Below, in pieces: positions 59,154 through 64,000 of a stretch of 64,000 nt of DNA (position 1 is its first letter; each line of letters opens with the position of its first letter). Origin of the DNA: Neurospora tetrasperma FGSC 2508 (Eukaryota; Ascomycota; Sordariomycetes; Sordariales; Sordariaceae). Location of the stretch: positions 6,369,519 through 6,433,518 of the forward strand of contig NW_009799179.1 of the NCBI RefSeq assembly GCF_000213175.1, given 5' to 3'. The notes beneath the pieces are model-generated. The model was not told the origin of the DNA. It was given only the letters and a program-made list of their open reading frames with translations, and searched no databases. The position numbers and the translations under genes are program-made.

Positions 59154-60602
59154 TCACTGTTCCTGAGCCCACCTCTTCTCCCTCAGCGGGATCTCCTTTC
59201 CAGCGCGCTGGCGATCACCCGAGATCTCATCTCGCCAAGCCCAGTACTCGCCCAGTCTTGTCTCGGCATAGGAGGCATAGTCAAAGTCGATTTGGGAGAT
59301 GGTCGCCTGAATCAGCGCCCAGATGCCCCAGTAGAATCCAGGCAGGCCCCGGAAGACGTCCACCTCGTTTAGTAGGCGGTCGACCTCAGCTGCCTCGTCA
59401 TAATCGGCCGTGGTCCCGTTCTTCTCGCCTTGGTAAGCATAGTAGGCGCGGATGTACGCGGTGATGAACTCGCGACGCTGGACGCGCGTGGGAAGGACAC
59501 TGAAATCGCAGTCGAAGCCACCCCATTCGGCAAAGTGGTTGGCAATATCAAAGGCGGCTGGTGAGGGGGTCGCGTATTCATAATCGATGAAGGTCACGTC
59601 GATGGTCGTGTCTTTGGCGGTGACGCCGTTGCTGTCGTCGGCGGGTGTCTGCTGGGACTTGGGAAGGACGATGACGTTGCCGCTAAGGAGATCGCAGTGT
59701 GCAAACACGAGCTGTTGTGTGAGGTGATCAGCAAAAGTATCCATCATGTCGAAAACGCGGGAAACAGATAGATAGAAGGCAGTACTCACCCCATTGGTAC
59801 CCAAGCCTGGCCGCTGGCTCAGCTCGGCAACAGTCCTGGTAAGCTCCTTCTGCAACTGGGCCTGACGCTCTCTTTGCGCTTCCGTATCTGTTGGCAGGGC
59901 AAAAATCCACTTCTGCATGACAGTCCAGACGTTCGGCGGGGGCTTTCCAGGCGCGACACTGTCAATGATTTGCTGAAACTCGGCATCGCCAAGGGCTTCG
60001 GACGGTACAATGAAGTCGGTGTTCTTGGAGTTTCTGCGGCTGTGTCCCGTGCGAGCAGTAATGCAAGGTACCACGGCGTGCCACTGGGCAAGCCTCTTGG
60101 CCACGGCCTTGTAGATGACGGGCTTGCGCAGATCCTCGGGGTGGGTCATGGAGCCCTGAACGAAGCGGTACATCATGCCGTTCTCGAAGCGGGCGAGCAG
60201 TTCGGGAGCGAGGCCGTATCGCATGAGCAGCTCGTGGTTCTGGGTTTCGCGGTGGCGGTCGATGATCAAGTCGGTGCCGTTGCCGTAGGCGCGGAGCAAG
60301 ATGGCCTCCTTGTTCACCTCATCCTTGGAAAGGCCGGCCTTTTTGTAGACTGCTTTGAGGAGTGTGTTGGTGATACCATCGGTGAAGCGCACGAACTCGA
60401 CCTTGGAATCGGCGCTCTCCCAGGCGGGGCGGATGGCGAGAACGAGACGGCGGGCGGTGGCTTCCGAGTCCTCGCTCGAGTAAGCGAAAGGGATGTAGCG
60501 AATATGATGCTCAACGGGCCCGTTGCCGTTCAAGTGGCCGTTGGACTGGCCGTTGGACTGGCCGTTGGCTGTTTGGGTGCCGTTCTCTGTTGCGACAGCC
60601 AT
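59154..60602 (-). CDS. Ethanolamine/choline kinase
   Basis: Two exons (60602-59790, 59711-59154) give 456 residues. The enzyme phosphorylates ethanolamine (or choline) with ATP, the first step of the Kennedy pathway for phosphatidylethanolamine and phosphatidylcholine; it is cytosolic. Marks: FTDGITNTLLKA (nucleotide-binding), LLRAYGNGTDLIIDRHRE, LAQWHAV, the catalytic FAHCDLLSGNVIVLP (H-x-D-x4-N) and FIDYEYATPSPAAFDIANHFAEW. The last block and WGGFDCDFS favour ethanolamine kinase over choline kinase, but substrate choice is not certain. The 78-nt intron (59789-59712; GTGAGT, CTGAT, CAACAG) is in frame and stop-free; leaving it in would put about 26 foreign residues just before the catalytic loop. 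The start MAVATENG lies in an optimal CACCATGGC context. The N-terminus has tandem NGQS/NGHL repeats. Confidence 0.92.
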   Translation of the reverse strand: MAVATENGTQTANGQSNGQSNGHLNGNGPVEHHIRYIPFAYSSEDSEATARRLVLAIRPAWESADSKVEFVRFTDGITNTLLKAVYKKAGLSKDEVNKEAILLRAYGNGTDLIIDRHRETQNHELLMRYGLAPELLARFENGMMYRFVQGSMTHPEDLRKPVIYKAVAKRLAQWHAVVPCITARTGHSRRNSKNTDFIVPSEALGDAEFQQIIDSVAPGKPPPNVWTVMQKWIFALPTDTEAQRERQAQLQKELTRTVAELSQRPGLGTNGVSTAFYLSVSRVFDMMDTFADHLTQQLVFAHCDLLSGNVIVLPKSQQTPADDSNGVTAKDTTIDVTFIDYEYATPSPAAFDIANHFAEWGGFDCDFSVLPTRVQRREFITAYIRAYYAYQGEKNGTTADYDEAAEVDRLLNEVDVFRGLPGFYWGIWALIQATISQIDFDYASYAETRLGEYWAWRDEISGDRQRAGKEIPLREKRWAQEQ

Positions 60603-62279
60603 GGTGGGCGGTAGGAATCGCAAGGCCGATTCGGTCTTTGCTAGGGACTGTATACGTGTGCCCTGTGGGGGAGGGGAGATGACGGCAGAGCTTCGTGATG
60701 GAATTCGCGTTTTTGCTCAATGGGCAAGTCTGCTCATGAGTTATGTTTTTTTTTTTCTCCTTTACTTTGGATTATGTAGCACTGCAGTGCAAGACATTGA
60801 CAGACGTTATGCGCGGAGAGGTATGCAGAAGCAAGTGAAGTTGGATGTCGAGGAAAGGAGACCACGGACATTAAAAAAAGGGGGGGTGGGAGGAGGGGGT
60901 TGTTTACAGTACAGTATCTTTCTTCGCACCTATGGTACTGTATCTCACTCTCTAAGCCGATTCAGCACGGCCAACAAGGAGAAGGATGCGCGGCCTGCAG
61001 ATGGGACAAGGAGGAATCTGAAGAGGAATAAGCTTCGTCAATGGCGTTGGATGATGGCGCGGTGAGGCCAGTTGGATAGACGCAACCCAAGTGGAAACAG
61101 AAGCCGATTAGTAAAGACGATGATCAAGTCCCGCTGCGCCTTTCTCACACGATCACTTGCCCTTTGGTAGGTAGGTATTCATCAACGAAAGTCGCCATCC
61201 CCACTAACAAAGCAGGGCCTACAAACACATGCTTTTCTTTTTGCGCCTGGGGTCGCTTGCCGCCCCAATTAGGTAAGTAGTGTACACTACGACGGCCCAA
61301 CCTTGCCAACCACGCCGACCCAACGCCAAAACCCCCGTGGTCCCTTGTGTGCCTGGTGGTCCCTTGGCCTCTTGTCTTGTTCTCTCCAAGGTCGCCCCTG
61401 ACTGGACGAGTCTGGATCGAGTTGTTTGGCTAGTCCTGTCAAAGGTCCCCTACGTAAGGGTACGTACCTTCTTTCAATGTCCCGCCTTGATTCTCGCCAG
61501 CCTGCGCCGCGCTGTCCACCCTAAACTGCACGGGCGTGACGGGGATTGCACAGCACGTGAAATCGTCGCGAACGATTCAACGAAAAAAAAGTGGAATGCG
61601 GTTGGCCAAGCCCAACAACAACCACCGCCACCCTGTACTCTAGTGTAGACCCCATCACCATCACCGCAAGTCGGATCTTTCGAGGTTTCAACCCTGATTG
61701 CATCCGTCTCGAATTGCCGTTTGCGCCCCTCGCCTTATTTGCAGGTTTGGTACCAATAACCGTTTCGCCTTTCCGTCTGACGTCGTCGCTTTTGGCCGCC
61801 ATTCCATCCGGCCCCCCTCCCCGCCTTCCCCCACCCCCCTTCACTCGAGTCACCTTGCCCACCATTTCGGTCCAGTCAAGAGTCGAAAAGGTCGGAGCCT
61901 GAGCTGGGGTAGGCTCTAAATTCAGCCGTCATTACCAAACAGCTGCGATTACGGTCAGCTGTAACACGCTATTCGTGTTATTATTTCGCAACTCACTCGC
62001 ACTCGGCAGTAAGAGACATTCCAGATACCGTTCAGCAGCCATGGTATGAGAAAGACAAAAGAAAAAAAATATCAACTAGCCCCGAGTTGGACAGCAGCAA
62101 GGCATGATATATACATGAGCATGTCAGGTTGATGTAGCTTCGGATGGGCAGATAATTGCACGAGGTGTTCAGCTGTGTGCGTTCAGTGCTATAGGCTGTA
62201 ATCAAGTAGAAATCACCGGGCCAGCACTGGAAACCAAAGGACAACGAGAGAAAGAAACAGCCTCCCCAACCCTTTCAAA
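60603..62279. other. Divergent promoter region between the kinase gene and NPR3
   Basis: About 1.7 kb. It contains GGTAGGTAGG at 61165-61174 and pyrimidine-rich patches (61790-61850). Near 62041 an ATG-GTA-TGA triplet would be a two-codon upstream frame if NPR3 transcripts start before it. No gene recognised. Confidence 0.55.
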
Positions 62280-64000
62280 ATGGCATACCCCGTCTTGCCT
62301 AGCCCAGACAACTTCCTCGCTGTTGCTCTCGTCATCAACCGGTCTCGGGACGGCCCGCGATTTGTCTTCCACTATCCCCCCCATGTCTTGCCACCACAGG
62401 CTACAGCAGCCGCAAGAGACGGCGACGATCTGGACGATCTGGACGAGGAAGACGAGGCCCTTCTGCATCGAGTCACCCATGCCGTTGGCCTCGATGCCAG
62501 CTCTTCATCCCCGTTAAAGGAGTCCGAGCTGTCGCAGTGGAACCACGACGACCATCTCATCACCGAGAGCGGCACACAGATTGTTCCTTGGGAGCACGTT
62601 GCTGGCTTCCCGACCAAGGATCTGGAAAACATTCTGACTCCGGCCAGGGCCTATCACAAACGCTTGTTCCAGGTTTCCCTGGATTCTCTCTACTGCGTTT
62701 CGTATCCCATCTATGTGCCAGAGAACGGGGTCTGGCGGAAGAAGAGCAAGAAGCAGCAAAAGCACCGGGATCACGATGACACCGCTCCTACAGACACAGA
62801 CGGTCCGGTCAGGACCAGTGACAAAGGCCCCTCGGATGTAGACCAGCTTGCTGCCAAACCAGCCGAAGAGGCCGAAGACAAGAAAAGCTCCATGACCATG
62901 TTCAACCTTGTCTTCATCTTGAACCCCCGAAGGCATGAGGTTGCCGACCTTGTCGACATACTCTACACGCATATCATCAAGAAAGTCAACAAGGCATACA
63001 AGTACTGCCAGCAGAGGGGTGATTTCATCTGGAAGGAATCTAAGAAGATTCTAGCCTTGAAGGACAAGGGCCGGGAAGACAGTGAGTGTATCCATCACCT
63101 CCATCGCTGTGGGCTCCTGCTAATGTGCCTGCTTGTGAACCAGAGAGGAAGATGAGTCAGTTGTGGGAGGAAATCCTATCAAATTCTTCACTGGCAGCGT
63201 CTATGCAGGACATATACGATGCCATATCACGAAACAGAATTGCTGCCATTCAGCTTGAGACCATTGAGGGTGTGGTTACTCACTCCGTGCAGATTCCTGT
63301 GCCATTCCATGTGCCCGACCTGCCACAGGACGGCCAAGCGGAGGAGCAGCTTGGCCTGTGGTTGACGACGGCAAACTCATTGCAAGCCGACGAGAACGTA
63401 GAGGAGCCCGAAAATCTGGACAAGACCTTTGCGCTCCTCCTGATGGCAGAAGAGAAGAAAGTTATCAACGAATTATTGGGCCCCGAATCCGACCCTACTA
63501 CACAGGCCATGATCGAGTTTGTACGCAGATGCAAGCCCAATCTCTCCTTCCACCAGGTGCAACAACAGGCAAGTAGTATCCTTTCGCCTGCCCAGGTGCG
63601 GAGGTTCGCCGAACACTTCATATTCTGGCGACGAGCCATCGCCATACCGCCTTTGCACGGCCGCGATATGTACATCGTGAGTCCCAACTGCGATCTGCGC
63701 AGACTTCCTCAAGCAGCTGCTCAGTGGGCGAGACAGTTCCCACTATCACCACCGTTGCCCAATTTCCTGGCCGAGCTGAGCGTTGCCCCACGGCCGTATA
63801 AACTGCACTGTCCGAGTAAGGCTCACCGGCCTCTTTATATGGCTATGCTGGCGTGGCTGATGCGCGGCGGTTGGGTTACCCAGCTCTGCACCTTTGCGTA
63901 CGTTGTGGTCTGGCCGGAGATCATATACGAAGTTGAATATGAACTAGAGGCAGAAGAGATTGCGCACGAGAAGGCGAAAGCACAGAATAGGGGCCGGGAG
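62280..64000 (+). CDS. NPR3: Nitrogen permease regulator Npr3 (SEACIT/GATOR1 subunit), 5' part
   Basis: Exon 1 is 62280-63081 and exon 2 starts at 63144 and runs past the window end, giving at least 552 residues. Npr3 with Npr2 and Iml1 forms SEACIT/GATOR1, a GTPase-activating complex at the vacuole that turns TORC1 down when amino acids or nitrogen are short. The N-terminus FLAVALVINRSRDGPRFVFHYPP is the conserved Npr3 opening; TMFNLVFILNPRRHEV marks the longin-type domain; FTGSVYAG-type text is absent here, but the SLAASMQDIYDAISRNRIA, PYKLHCPSKAHRPLYMAML-like and GWVTQLCTFAYVVVWPEI blocks fit the family. Residues about 160-200 are an acidic, low-complexity insert (DHDDTAPTDTD). The intron is 62 nt (GTGAGT, GCTAAT, ACCAG). 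The 3' end lies outside the window. Confidence 0.93.

Overview
The window looks like a piece of a filamentous ascomycete chromosome, most likely a sordariomycete of the Neurospora/Podospora kind. The evidence is: short introns with GT(A/G)(A/T)GT donors and CTAAC/CTRAY branch sites; long non-coding intergenic stretches; a large AT-rich block of repeat remains, strongly depleted in CpA/TpG and enriched in TpA, as repeat-induced point mutation (RIP) leaves behind; and gene families typical of Pezizomycotina. I found no complete tRNA, rRNA or CRISPR array.

Layout. 1-8000: RIP-degraded transposon graveyard. A Tc1/mariner (Fot1/pogo-like) DNA transposon with long inverted ends (about 2470 and 8000) carries a short LTR element (3920-6130) inserted inside it; 1-2440 is an older unassigned repeat. 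8000-22400: sparse region with a one-pass membrane protein (8803-9841, -), a C2H2-like plus RING-like zinc protein (13514-15115, -), and a 1.5 kb element with 44-bp inverted ends that holds a 625-bp assembly gap. 22400-38000: penta-EF-hand protein (-), ChaC-type gamma-glutamylcyclotransferase (+), glycine-rich RRM protein (-), a disordered 700-residue protein (+), a CitE/CLYBL-like lyase (-) and the Golgi protein Tvp23 (+). 38500-47300: Ser/Thr/Gln-rich membrane protein (-), Tls1/C9orf78-family splicing protein (-), and a conserved fungal protein of unknown role (-). 51200-64000: dense housekeeping block with PWP1 (-), PRP16 (+), mitochondrial glycine-cleavage T protein (+), ethanolamine/choline kinase (-) and the 5' part of NPR3 (+, runs off the window).

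Splice models were built by hand; for every multi-exon gene the summed exon length is a multiple of three and the junctions keep the family's reading frame. There is no operon logic. Many neighbours are head-to-head (PEF1/ChaC, CitE/TVP23, PWP1/PRP16, kinase/NPR3). Two genes belong to pre-mRNA splicing (PRP16, Tls1 family), one to ribosome assembly (PWP1), one to TORC1 nitrogen signalling (NPR3), two to one-carbon/glutathione metabolism (GCV1, ChaC) and one to phospholipid synthesis (EKI1-like).

The most striking observations are a 5-nucleotide microexon in the ChaC gene that restores frame and the family's residues, a long imperfect hairpin inside the 5'-UTR intron of the glycine-rich RNA-binding protein gene, and the inverted-repeat element around the gap with a tRNA-like, poly(A)-tailed insert.
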